Shown here in pieces: positions 52,409 to 60,367 of a DNA stretch of 64,000 nt. The notes beneath the pieces are model-generated. The model searched no databases and was not told the DNA's origin. It saw only the letters and a program-made list of their open reading frames with translations. Numbering within the stretch: the first letter of the stretch is position 1; the number at the start of each line of letters is the position of its first letter. The DNA comes from Roseomonas sp. (GTDB taxonomy: Bacteria; Pseudomonadota; Alphaproteobacteria; Acetobacterales; Acetobacteraceae): NCBI GenBank assembly GCA_020249265.1, contig JADCGA010000021.1, positions 94,886 to 158,885 on the forward strand. The letters are read 5' to 3'. Made by a program: the position numbers and the translations under genes.

Positions 52409-54391
52409 TCAGGCGTCCAGCGCTTCGGCGGCGATGCGCCCGGCATTTTCCTGAATGAAGCGGAAGCGCAATTCCGGGCGGCGGCCCATCAATTCTTCCA
52501 CCCTTTCACTGGTAAAAGACCGATCCTCTGGCGCCAGCATAACGCGGAGCAAGGTGCGCTTCTTTGGGTCCATGGTGGTTTCCTTGAGCGCCGCGGGCGG
52601 CATTTCGCCAAGCCCTTTGAAGCGGCTGACCTCCACCTTTTGATTGGATTTGAACCGCGCCTTCAGCACGCGTTCGCGGTCCGCATCATCCATCGCATAA
52701 ACCGAAACGCCGCCCGCTTGCAGGCGATAAAGCGGTGGTTGGGCCAAAAACACACGGCCTTGGCGCACCAATTCCGGCAATTCGCGATAGAAGAACGTTA
52801 GCAGCAGGGCCGCGATATGCGCGCCATCCACATCCGCATCGGTCATGATCACAACGCGCCCATAGCGCAGCTTGGCGATATCAAACCGATCCCCGACGCC
52901 ACAACCAAGGGCTTCGATCAAATCCTTCAATTCCTGGTTCTGGCGCAGCTTTTCAACACTTGCGCTGGCGACATTCAGGATCTTGCCGCGCAGGGGCAAT
53001 ACGGCCTGGGTTTCGCGATCTCGTGCCTGCTTGGCGGAACCGCCGGCGGAATCGCCCTCCACCAGGAAAAGCTCTGTGCCATCGGCGCTTTCGCGCGCGC
53101 AATCGGAAAGCTTGCCGGGTAGGCGAAGCTTACGCGTCGCGGTCTTGCGCGGCGTGTCTTTCTCCGCGCGCCGGCGGAGCCTATCCTCCGCCCGTTCAAT
53201 GGCGAAGGCGAGCAGGTTATCAGCATTGGCCGGATCGCCCGCCAGCCAATGGTCGAAATGATCGCGCAAGGCCATTTCAACCAGGCGTGCCGCTTCCGGG
53301 CTGGTCAGCCGATCCTTGGTCTGGCCTTGGAATTGCGGCTCCCGAATAAAGACCGAGAGCATCGCCGCAATGGGGCCGAGCAAATCCTCGGCAGTCACAT
53401 TGGCCGCGCGCTTTTCTTTCTTGAGTTCGCCATAGGCGCGCAAGCCTTTTACCAGTGCAGCACGAAAGCCCGCTTCATGCGTGCCCCCCTGTGGCGTTGG
53501 GATGGTATTGGCGTAGGTGTTCAGAAACCCATCACCGCGTTCCACCCAGCTTGCCGCCCATTCAACGCGCCCGGCACCTTCAGGGAATTCCGCCTCGCCC
53601 GACCAAGCGGCGGGCACCACGGTTGGGCGGGCTTCCAAAGCGGCGGTCAGGAAGTCAGCCAAGCCGCCCGGAAAATGCAGCACGGCTTGCGGCGGCGTTT
53701 CATCCTTGATCAGCGCAGGATCACACGCCCAGCGAATTTCAACGCCGCGATAGAGATATGCCTTGGACCGGCAGAAGCGATACAGCCGTTCCGGGCGGAA
53801 GGCGTGCTTGCCGAAAATCTCGGGATCTGGCTTGAAGCGAATGGTCGTGCCGCGCCGGTTCTGCACCGCGCCCGCATCCTTGAGCTTCGTGATCGCCTTG
53901 CCGCGCGAATAGACCTGCATAAATAGGGTGCGGTCGCGCGCGACTTCAACCTCCATCCGCTCAGACAGCGCATTCACCACGGAAGACCCCACACCATGCA
54001 GCCCGCCCGAGGTGTCATAGGCCTTGCCGGAGAATTTGCCGCCTGAATGCAGCGTGGTCAGGATCACTTCCAAAGCGCTGAGCTTCGGGAATTTCGGGTG
54101 CGGGTCCACCGGAATGCCGCGGCCATTATCGCGCACCACCAGCCAATTATCGGCCTCAAGCGTCACTTCAATGCGGTCGGCATGGCCGGCCACGGCTTCG
54201 TCCATCGCGTTATCAATGATTTCGGATGCCAGATGATGCAGCGCGTTTTCATCCGTGCCGCCAATATACATGCCGGGGCGACGCCGGACGGGCTCCAACC
54301 CCTCCAGCACTTCAATATCCTTGGCGGAATAGCCTTCCTGCTGTCCGCCACCCCCCTTCCGAGGACCGCCGCGACCAAATAGATCGTTCAT
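52409..54391 (-). CDS. parE: DNA topoisomerase IV subunit B
   Basis: ATPase subunit of topoisomerase IV, which decatenates replicated chromosomes with ParC. It has 660 residues. The GHKL ATP site is seen as LASEIIDNAMDEAVAGHAD (about residue 52) and DNGRGIPVDPHP (about residue 83). The TOPRIM motifs FLVEGDSAGGSAKQA (about residue 438) and DADVDGAHIAALLLTFF (about residue 515) are intact. ParE rather than GyrB is inferred from length and from the lack of a GyrB-type insert. It is convergent with the ABC exporter and divergent from the OGT gene. Confidence 0.94.
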   Translation of the reverse strand: MNDLFGRGGPRKGGGGQQEGYSAKDIEVLEGLEPVRRRPGMYIGGTDENALHHLASEIIDNAMDEAVAGHADRIEVTLEADNWLVVRDNGRGIPVDPHPKFPKLSALEVILTTLHSGGKFSGKAYDTSGGLHGVGSSVVNALSERMEVEVARDRTLFMQVYSRGKAITKLKDAGAVQNRRGTTIRFKPDPEIFGKHAFRPERLYRFCRSKAYLYRGVEIRWACDPALIKDETPPQAVLHFPGGLADFLTAALEARPTVVPAAWSGEAEFPEGAGRVEWAASWVERGDGFLNTYANTIPTPQGGTHEAGFRAALVKGLRAYGELKKEKRAANVTAEDLLGPIAAMLSVFIREPQFQGQTKDRLTSPEAARLVEMALRDHFDHWLAGDPANADNLLAFAIERAEDRLRRRAEKDTPRKTATRKLRLPGKLSDCARESADGTELFLVEGDSAGGSAKQARDRETQAVLPLRGKILNVASASVEKLRQNQELKDLIEALGCGVGDRFDIAKLRYGRVVIMTDADVDGAHIAALLLTFFYRELPELVRQGRVFLAQPPLYRLQAGGVSVYAMDDADRERVLKARFKSNQKVEVSRFKGLGEMPPAALKETTMDPKKRTLLRVMLAPEDRSFTSERVEELMGRRPELRFRFIQENAGRIAAEALDA

Positions 54392-54549
54392 GTCTTGTTC
54401 CCTGATTCAAACCGAACATAACGGGGTGTGCGCCGGGAAACAACGCAGCCGCCGAGTCGCCCCGCGCCTTTGGGTGTGTCCAAAAACGGGCACGAGTGAT
54501 AGACATGGAAAGATGCAGTTTCGTATCACCTAAGGATTGAAAGCGCCGC

Positions 54550-56928
54550 ATGCGGCAGAAGCCTCGCCCGGCAAAGCCGGCCCCATCCCCGCTACCCGAG
54601 GTCGATCAGGCTCGGCTGGAAGAAAACTTGCGCGCGCGCCTGGCCGAACAGCCTGGCAATGGCGCCGCCTGGCAGCAATTGGCCGCCCTGCTGTCTGGCC
54701 GGGGGCGCAATGCGGAGGCAGCAGACGCCTTCGCCAAGGCGCTGGCCAATGGCGTGCCGGTAGCGGCGATTTGCACCCCCTATGCCTTGGCGCTGTCGTC
54801 CGACGGCCGACATGCGGAAGCGGCGGAGCTTGTGGCCCCGGTGCAGGCGCGTAAGCCCAAGGATTTCGCGCTGGCCAATCTTTTGGGCGTCATGCTGAAG
54901 CGCGCCGGGCGCATTGATGAAGCCGTTGCCATGTTGAAGGCAGCGCAGAAGCTTGACCCCAAAAGTGCCTCCCCCTGGCAAAATCTGGGCAATGCGGAAG
55001 AAGCGCGCGGCAATTACGCCGCCGCCGCGGAAGCCTTCCAGGGAGCCGTGCGGCTTGACCCGCGCAATGGCGAATTATGGCGCTTGCTGGGGCGCATGCA
55101 GCGCGTTTTGAATGATAATGACGGCGCGCGCGCAAGCTTCCTGAAAGCTTTCGAATTCCAGCCCAAGGATCAGAACACACTGAATGATCTGATGGGGCTT
55201 CTGATTGACGCCGGTGATGTCGAAGCTGCCATCTCGGTTGTCGCGCGCGCGCGGCAATTCCGCCAGGGCGACCGTACGCTTGATGTCATGCATGCGCGGA
55301 TGCTGCTGAGGCTTGGTCGGCGCGAAGAATCCCGCGCTGTGATTGATGGCATTCTGGCGCAGGACCCGGGCGACAGGCAGGCCAATCTTCTCCTGTCCCG
55401 CATGGCCGGCGATGGTGATCGGCGTTTGGCGAATGAGGCGCTGAAGCGTGCGCATGAAGCCAATCCCAATGCAGCGGATGTGCAGGCGGCCTATATCGAA
55501 AGCCTTTCTCGCAGCCGCTACGATAGTGAAGTGGCGCATTTGGAGGAATCCTATCGGCTATCGATTGATTTCATGCGTCGCTATCCTGGCCAGGTTGCGC
55601 GCAGTTCGCGGTCATTGCGTACGGTTTTCCAGCGCGTGATGGATCTTGAGCAATTGGAAGCGACCGGTCCCATCCCTTCGCTGCTGCCGTTATGGCAGGC
55701 GGAAGGGCGGCATTCTTCCGTGCATTACGAATTGGGCCAGGTGCATAGCCTGGAAGAACGCATCGGGTTCGTGGAATGGCACCGCAATTGGGGCCGCGGC
55801 GTGCAGAAGCGCATCAAGCCCTTGCCCCCCGCCCCCGCACTGCACATGCCGCGCAAATGGCGCATCGGCTTCCTGTCCAGCGATTTGCGCAACCACCCCG
55901 TCACCTATTTCTGCATGCCGCTGCTTGAAGCCTATGATCGTGATCGCTTCGAGGTGTTTTGCTATTCCTTCTATGAAGGTGAGCGTGATGTCATTCAGGC
56001 GGAGCTTGAAAAATCCACCAACTTCCGCTGGTGGCCGCATCGGCCGGATGATCAGGTGGCGGCGGATATCGCCAAGGATAATCTGGACCTGCTGTTTGAA
56101 TTGGGCGGCAGCACGGCGATGAATAAGCTGGAAGTCATGGCCTATCGCCCCGCGCGGCTGGGTGGCAGTTGGCTTGGCTATCCGCATTCCGCAGGGCTTG
56201 AGACAATAGATTACATCCTGGTTGATCCCTACATCAAACCGGAAGATCCCAGGCTTTTGATTGAAAAACCTTTCGAATTGCCGGAAACCTGGGTGACGGT
56301 GGGCGGGCGGCTTGGCTTTTACGAAGTGCCGATTGATCTTGAAATCCCGGAAGACCGCCGCGGCCATGTCACCTTCGGCACCGCCAACAACCCCTATAAA
56401 TACACCACGCTCTGCATTGACACATGGGCCGCCGTGCTGCGCCGCGTGCCCAATTCGCGCTTCATTTTCATTCGCCCAGAAGCGGGTGGGCCTTCCTTCC
56501 TGGAAAATACCCGCGCTGCCTTCGCCGCACGTGATGTGGACCCGGACCGGATTGAGTTTGTCGGTGTTCGCGGCAAGCATTTGCCGCATTACAACAAGAT
56601 GGATATTTCGCTGGATACGCTGCCGCATGTGGGCGGCACCACCACTTGCGAAAGCATCTGGATGGGTGTGCCCTGTGTTTCCCTGGTGGGGCCAGGCTTT
56701 GCGGAGAGGCTTTCCTATTCCAACCTATCCAATGCCGGCCTTGGCGACCTGGCTACCTTCAGCGTTGCAGACTATATCGAAAAGGCCGCCGAATTGGCCG
56801 CCGATGCACCGCGCCGGCGCGTGCTCCGCCACGGGCTGCGCGACATGATCCGCGCCATGCCGCTTGGCCAGCCCGCGCGCTTCGGCAAAGCATTCTACGA
56901 TAAGGCGGCCGAGGTCTGCGCCTTGTGA
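54550..56928 (+). CDS. TPR-containing O-GlcNAc transferase-like glycosyltransferase (GT41, SPINDLY type)
   Basis: A 792-residue protein combining TPR repeats with a GT41 catalytic domain. The first about 290 residues hold helical TPR-like units, such as LANLLGVMLKRAGRIDEAVA and NLGNAEEARGNYAAAAEAFQ. The catalytic domain from about residue 440 shows IGFLSSDLRNHPV, GYPHSAGLETIDYIL, FGTANNPYKYT and DTLPHVGGTTTCESIWMGVP (about 690), with the donor-site His and Lys regions. GT41 enzymes add GlcNAc or fucose to Ser/Thr of proteins. It overlaps the epimerase gene, so it probably glycosylates a surface protein with a dedicated sugar. Confidence 0.92.
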   Translation: MRQKPRPAKPAPSPLPEVDQARLEENLRARLAEQPGNGAAWQQLAALLSGRGRNAEAADAFAKALANGVPVAAICTPYALALSSDGRHAEAAELVAPVQARKPKDFALANLLGVMLKRAGRIDEAVAMLKAAQKLDPKSASPWQNLGNAEEARGNYAAAAEAFQGAVRLDPRNGELWRLLGRMQRVLNDNDGARASFLKAFEFQPKDQNTLNDLMGLLIDAGDVEAAISVVARARQFRQGDRTLDVMHARMLLRLGRREESRAVIDGILAQDPGDRQANLLLSRMAGDGDRRLANEALKRAHEANPNAADVQAAYIESLSRSRYDSEVAHLEESYRLSIDFMRRYPGQVARSSRSLRTVFQRVMDLEQLEATGPIPSLLPLWQAEGRHSSVHYELGQVHSLEERIGFVEWHRNWGRGVQKRIKPLPPAPALHMPRKWRIGFLSSDLRNHPVTYFCMPLLEAYDRDRFEVFCYSFYEGERDVIQAELEKSTNFRWWPHRPDDQVAADIAKDNLDLLFELGGSTAMNKLEVMAYRPARLGGSWLGYPHSAGLETIDYILVDPYIKPEDPRLLIEKPFELPETWVTVGGRLGFYEVPIDLEIPEDRRGHVTFGTANNPYKYTTLCIDTWAAVLRRVPNSRFIFIRPEAGGPSFLENTRAAFAARDVDPDRIEFVGVRGKHLPHYNKMDISLDTLPHVGGTTTCESIWMGVPCVSLVGPGFAERLSYSNLSNAGLGDLATFSVADYIEKAAELAADAPRRRVLRHGLRDMIRAMPLGQPARFGKAFYDKAAEVCAL

Positions 56929-57455
56929 TTTTCAACGAAACCATCATCCCCGGCATCATCAGCATCGAAGCCAGCCCCGCGCGCGATGAACGCGGCGCCT
57001 TCATGCGAAGCTGGTGCCGCGAAAGCTTTGCCGCCGCGGGCATTGATTTCACGCCCATTCAGGCGAGCCTTTCGGAAAACACGCTGAAGCACACATTGCG
57101 CGGCATGCATTTCCAGATCGTGCCCTCTGAAGAACAAAAGCTTATCCGCTGCGTGCGTGGCGCGGTATTTGATGTGCTGTTGGATATGCGCGCCGATCAG
57201 CCAAGCTATCTGCGCCATGTCGCCATCACGCTGGATAGCAAGGCGGCCAATGCGGTCTTCGTGCCGCGCGGCATCGCGCATGGTTTCCTGAGCCTGACCG
57301 ATGATGCGGTAGTGGAATATTTGATTGACACCCCCTTTGCGCCCGCACTCGCGCGCGGGGTGCGCTGGAATGATCCCGCCTTCGGCATCGCTTGGCCCGC
57401 CGAGCCAAAGGTGATTTCCGCGCGCGATAACGCCTGGCCGCTGCTCCATGGCTGA
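56925..57455 (+). CDS. dTDP-4-dehydrorhamnose 3,5-epimerase family (RmlC-like)
   Basis: A 176-residue cupin-type sugar-nucleotide epimerase beginning at GTG 56925 inside the OGT stop. The catalytic His motif is in KHTLRGMHFQIV (about residue 48-60), and FDVLLDMRADQPSYL (about 86) and VPRGIAHGFLSL (about 113) line the sugar pocket. RmlC acts on dTDP-4-keto-6-deoxyglucose. RmlA/B/D genes are not here, so this may serve another keto-sugar. It overlaps the next epimerase gene by 8 bp. Confidence 0.88.
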   Translation: MIFNETIIPGIISIEASPARDERGAFMRSWCRESFAAAGIDFTPIQASLSENTLKHTLRGMHFQIVPSEEQKLIRCVRGAVFDVLLDMRADQPSYLRHVAITLDSKAANAVFVPRGIAHGFLSLTDDAVVEYLIDTPFAPALARGVRWNDPAFGIAWPAEPKVISARDNAWPLLHG

Positions 57456-58347
57456 ACGCGTTCTGGTCACGGGGGCAACCGGCTTCATTGGCCAGCATAT
57501 TCCGCCCCTGCTGCGCGCGCGCAGATACGAAACCCACGTCACAGCGCGCGGCGCCTTGCCCGAAACCGCCGGCATCACCGCGCATGGCGTTGACCTGTTG
57601 CGCCAGGATGAAGCGCAGCGTCTGATCAAGGATCTCCGCCCAGACATCATCATCCACACCGCCTGGTATGTCGCGCATGGCCGCTTCTGGACCGCGCCGG
57701 AGAATACCGATTGGCTGGAAGCCTCCACCGCGCTTGCCGCCTATGCCGCCGAAGCCGGCACGCGGCGCTTTATCGGCCTTGGCACCTGCGCCGAATACGC
57801 AACCGAAGCGGGCGATGACGCCTATCCCTGGCCGGAAACGCGCCCCATCGCCCCCGCCACCCCCTATGGCGAGGCGAAGGCCACCCTCGCGCGGCGCCTC
57901 AATGAAATGGCGGAAGCCCGCGCGCGATTCAGCTTCGCCTGGGCGCGGCTGTTTCATCTGTTCGGCCCCGCCGAGAACCCGGCGCGGCTGGTGCCTTCCA
58001 TCATGCTTGCGCTGCGTGAAGGCCACGAAGCGCAATGCGCCTCTGGTCGCCCAGTGCGCGATTTCATCAGCACACAAAACGCCGCCGCCGCCATCACGGC
58101 GCTGGCCACCAGCCAGGTTACAGGTCCGGTCAATATCGGCTCAGGCGCGCCGATCAGCATTGCCGCCATGGCGCGGCTGATCGCGCATATCTCTGGCCGG
58201 CCTTATCTGCTCAGGCTGGGTGCTTTGCCTGATCGCCCCAATGAACCGCCCTATATGGTGGCGCATACTGGGCGCCTGCGGCGGGAAGTTGGCTTCACCG
58301 CGCCTGTTTCACTGGCGGCGGAGTTACGCAAGCTTCAAATTCGTTGA
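57448..58347 (+). CDS. NAD-dependent epimerase/dehydratase (extended SDR)
   Basis: A 299-residue sugar-nucleotide-modifying enzyme. The dinucleotide motif VTGATGFIGQHIPPLL (residue 6-21) and catalytic YGEAKATLARRL (about residue 138, Tyr-x3-Lys) are complete, and LGTCAEYATEA supplies the Thr/Ser region. It follows the RmlC-like epimerase and the GT41 enzyme in one operon, so it probably reduces or epimerises a keto-deoxy-sugar for protein or surface glycosylation. It is convergent with UPF0262 and overlaps it by 13 bp at the 3' ends. Confidence 0.88.
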   Translation: MAERVLVTGATGFIGQHIPPLLRARRYETHVTARGALPETAGITAHGVDLLRQDEAQRLIKDLRPDIIIHTAWYVAHGRFWTAPENTDWLEASTALAAYAAEAGTRRFIGLGTCAEYATEAGDDAYPWPETRPIAPATPYGEAKATLARRLNEMAEARARFSFAWARLFHLFGPAENPARLVPSIMLALREGHEAQCASGRPVRDFISTQNAAAAITALATSQVTGPVNIGSGAPISIAAMARLIAHISGRPYLLRLGALPDRPNEPPYMVAHTGRLRREVGFTAPVSLAAELRKLQIR

Positions 58348-58805
58348 TGCAGCGCGCAAACCAGCGTGAATAATTGCCGAGCCGTATCAAAATCAAGCGC
58401 AACGCGCCCCGCAAGCCGCGCGCGCAGCAATTCCGCGCCTTCATTATGCAGCCCGCGCCGGCCCATATCTATGGCTTGCACGCGGGATTCCGGCCCGCTT
58501 TCGGCCACCGCCTGTTCATGCGCTTCCACCACCATGTGGTAGTCCTTGATCAATCGGCGGAAGGGGCCAAGGGCGAGTGCCAGCACATGCAGCGTTGCGC
58601 CATCTTTATTGCGGATATCAAACACCAACCGGCCTTCACGCACCGCAAGCCCCAGCACATAAGGCCCGCGTGGCAGGCCATCGGGGTCGAAGCGGTTATG
58701 GTGCAGCAAATCTGCAATCGCCTGGCGCCGATCGGCTTCCGCATAGGCGGAAGGTGCCGGCGCTTCTTCGGGCAATTCAACGCGGATCAGGCGCTGTTCA
58801 GGCAT
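58335..58805 (-). CDS. UPF0262 family protein
   Basis: A 156-residue protein of a family restricted mostly to Alphaproteobacteria and without assigned function. Family features include RQAIADLLHHNRFDPDG (about residue 26), LVFDIRNKDG and FRRLIKDYHMVVEAHEQAVA (about residue 84). ATG 58805 was chosen over an upstream frame (58841), because it begins the conserved region. It overlaps the DUF983 gene by 8 bp and is probably translated from the same message. Confidence 0.9.
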   Translation of the reverse strand: MPEQRLIRVELPEEAPAPSAYAEADRRQAIADLLHHNRFDPDGLPRGPYVLGLAVREGRLVFDIRNKDGATLHVLALALGPFRRLIKDYHMVVEAHEQAVAESGPESRVQAIDMGRRGLHNEGAELLRARLAGRVALDFDTARQLFTLVCALHQRI

Positions 58806-59232
58806 CCGGCTTGCCACCCCGCGGCACCACCCCGCCTTCATCGCCTGTCATGCCAAGGTGCATCATCCAGCCAAGCGTCGCGCCCTTGATGGGGCGCAGC
58901 AGCAGCGTGCAGATAATGGCAAATAGCGGCAGCCAGATCACCATATGCAGCCAGATCGGCGGCATATAGGCCCTTTCGATCCAGAGCACGGGCGGCACCA
59001 GCACATGCCCCGTGATTAGGATGGTGAAATAGGGCGGCGCATCATCGGCACGCAGCCGCCCGGTTGGCGCGCCGCAATTCTCGCACTTATGGGCCACGCG
59101 CAAAAACCCCGCGAAAAGCCGCCCCTGCCCGCAGACCGGGCAAAGCCCCTTCAGCCCGCGCAACAAGCCATCCCGCGTGCTGGGCGGCTGATAGGGCAGG
59201 GCAGGCGGCGTGCGATCCGGTTCCCAACGCAT
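58798..59232 (-). CDS. DUF983 zinc-ribbon membrane protein
   Basis: A 144-residue protein. Two CxxC pairs (CPVCGQG, about residue 31, and CENCGAPTG, about residue 49) form a rubredoxin-like zinc ribbon before two membrane segments, YFTILITGHVLVPPVLWIER and LHMVIWLPLFAIICTLLLRP. Upstream in-frame starts at 59247 and 59268 exist; 59232 has GGAA 5 bases ahead. Its function is unknown, though the family is conserved in Alphaproteobacteria and often next to UPF0262 or racemase-type genes. Confidence 0.85.
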   Translation of the reverse strand: MRWEPDRTPPALPYQPPSTRDGLLRGLKGLCPVCGQGRLFAGFLRVAHKCENCGAPTGRLRADDAPPYFTILITGHVLVPPVLWIERAYMPPIWLHMVIWLPLFAIICTLLLRPIKGATLGWMMHLGMTGDEGGVVPRGGKPDA

Positions 59233-59350
59233 TTTTGTTCCAATCATGGCCGCGCTGACGCGGCACATTGCAGCGCAGCGTTAGGCCCGAAATCGGCCCC
59301 AATCAAGCATGGCTTGCGGCGCGCTACCCGCTGCGCCCAAAATGCCGCCC

Positions 59351-60004
59351 ATGAATGAACGCATCCTGCTGATCAACCCGAATTGCAGCCTAAGCTGCAC
59401 CCAGGGCATTGCCGCCGCTGTTGCCCCCTTTGCCGCCCCCGGCCTGCCGCGGATAGACGTGACGCGCCTGGAAGAAGGCCCCCCCGCCATCATCACCTGG
59501 CGGGATTGGTACGGCGTGGCTGAACCGCTCTGCCGGCGCGTCGCCGCCGAACCCGCCGATGCTTATATCATCGGCTGCGTTTCCGACCCGGGCATTGAAG
59601 CGGTGCGGATGGTCACCGACAAGCCCGTTTTCGGCCCTTTGCGTTGTTCCATCGCCGCCGCGCTGAACCGTGCTGATCACTTCGGCATCATCGCCTTCAC
59701 CGACACATCCAAGCCCCGCCAGCGCCGGGTGTTGCAGGCCATGGGGGTGGAGGCGCGGATGGTGGCTTCCATCGCGCTTAATCTGGATATGGAAGTACTG
59801 ACAGACCCGGTGGCGCCGCGCGCGCGCATTGCCGCAGTGGCGCGGGAATTGGTGGCACGGGGCGCGGAGAGTGTGATCCTGGGCTGCGCCGGCATGGCGC
59901 ATCATCGTGCGGCGGCGGAAGATGCTTGCGGCGTGCCGGTGATTGAACCCAGCCAGGCGGCGGCGGCGCAGGCGATTCTGGCGGTGCTGGCGGCACGGAA
60001 TTGA
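59351..60004 (+). CDS. Aspartate/glutamate/hydantoin racemase family protein
   Basis: A 217-residue cofactor-independent racemase fold. The two catalytic Cys are visible: first in YIIGCVSDPGIE (about residue 78) and second in VILGCAGMAHHR (about residue 180). Motif LLINPNCSLSCTQGIAA starts the protein, as in hydantoin racemases. The ATG at 59351 is preferred over 59309. It is divergent from the DUF983 gene and followed by an AT-rich gap. Amino acid versus hydantoin specificity cannot be decided. Confidence 0.88.
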   Translation: MNERILLINPNCSLSCTQGIAAAVAPFAAPGLPRIDVTRLEEGPPAIITWRDWYGVAEPLCRRVAAEPADAYIIGCVSDPGIEAVRMVTDKPVFGPLRCSIAAALNRADHFGIIAFTDTSKPRQRRVLQAMGVEARMVASIALNLDMEVLTDPVAPRARIAAVARELVARGAESVILGCAGMAHHRAAAEDACGVPVIEPSQAAAAQAILAVLAARN

Positions 60005-60367
60005 AGAATCACCAAGCAAACCACAATGCTAGTGATGGTGGCAAACTGCATGAAAGCAACTTATGGTTGTATTATGTGATTTTTATCAAATAAAACTTAT
60101 ATTGCCCCGTTTTTGTGGAAACATCGCTCGATCTTCCAAATCTCAAGTGTTTTTAGCTTGATTTTTTAAGGAAAACTAGTAAGAACGATGATAAGCATGA
60201 ATGCGGTCCGCTTATATCAACTAGTCCAAATTTAACAGGTTTATGGCAGTGTGTTGCTGTGAAGCACCGGTCTCGTGCGCTGTGCTTTCTGGCTCGGCTT
60301 CGGGTGTTAGGGTAAGGTTGTCCTTTCATCAGCTGAGCTATTGGGCAAAAATGAATGGGAATGCGCA
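60005..60367. other. 363-bp AT-rich intergenic region upstream of the RTX gene
   Basis: This is clearly more AT-rich than the flanking genes. TATATT lies at 60098-60103 as a weak -10 candidate. A 5-bp stem TCAAG...CTTGA with T6 (about 60143-60167) could be a weak terminator of the racemase gene. ACTAGT occurs twice, at 60175-60180 and 60220-60225. No coding frame or confident promoter was found. A GGGA site precedes the RTX ATG. Confidence 0.5.

Noticed and set aside
54392..54549. Possible tRNA or small gene between parE and the OGT gene
   Set aside because: No cloverleaf, anticodon arm or ORF with a plausible start was seen; it looks like a divergent promoter region only.
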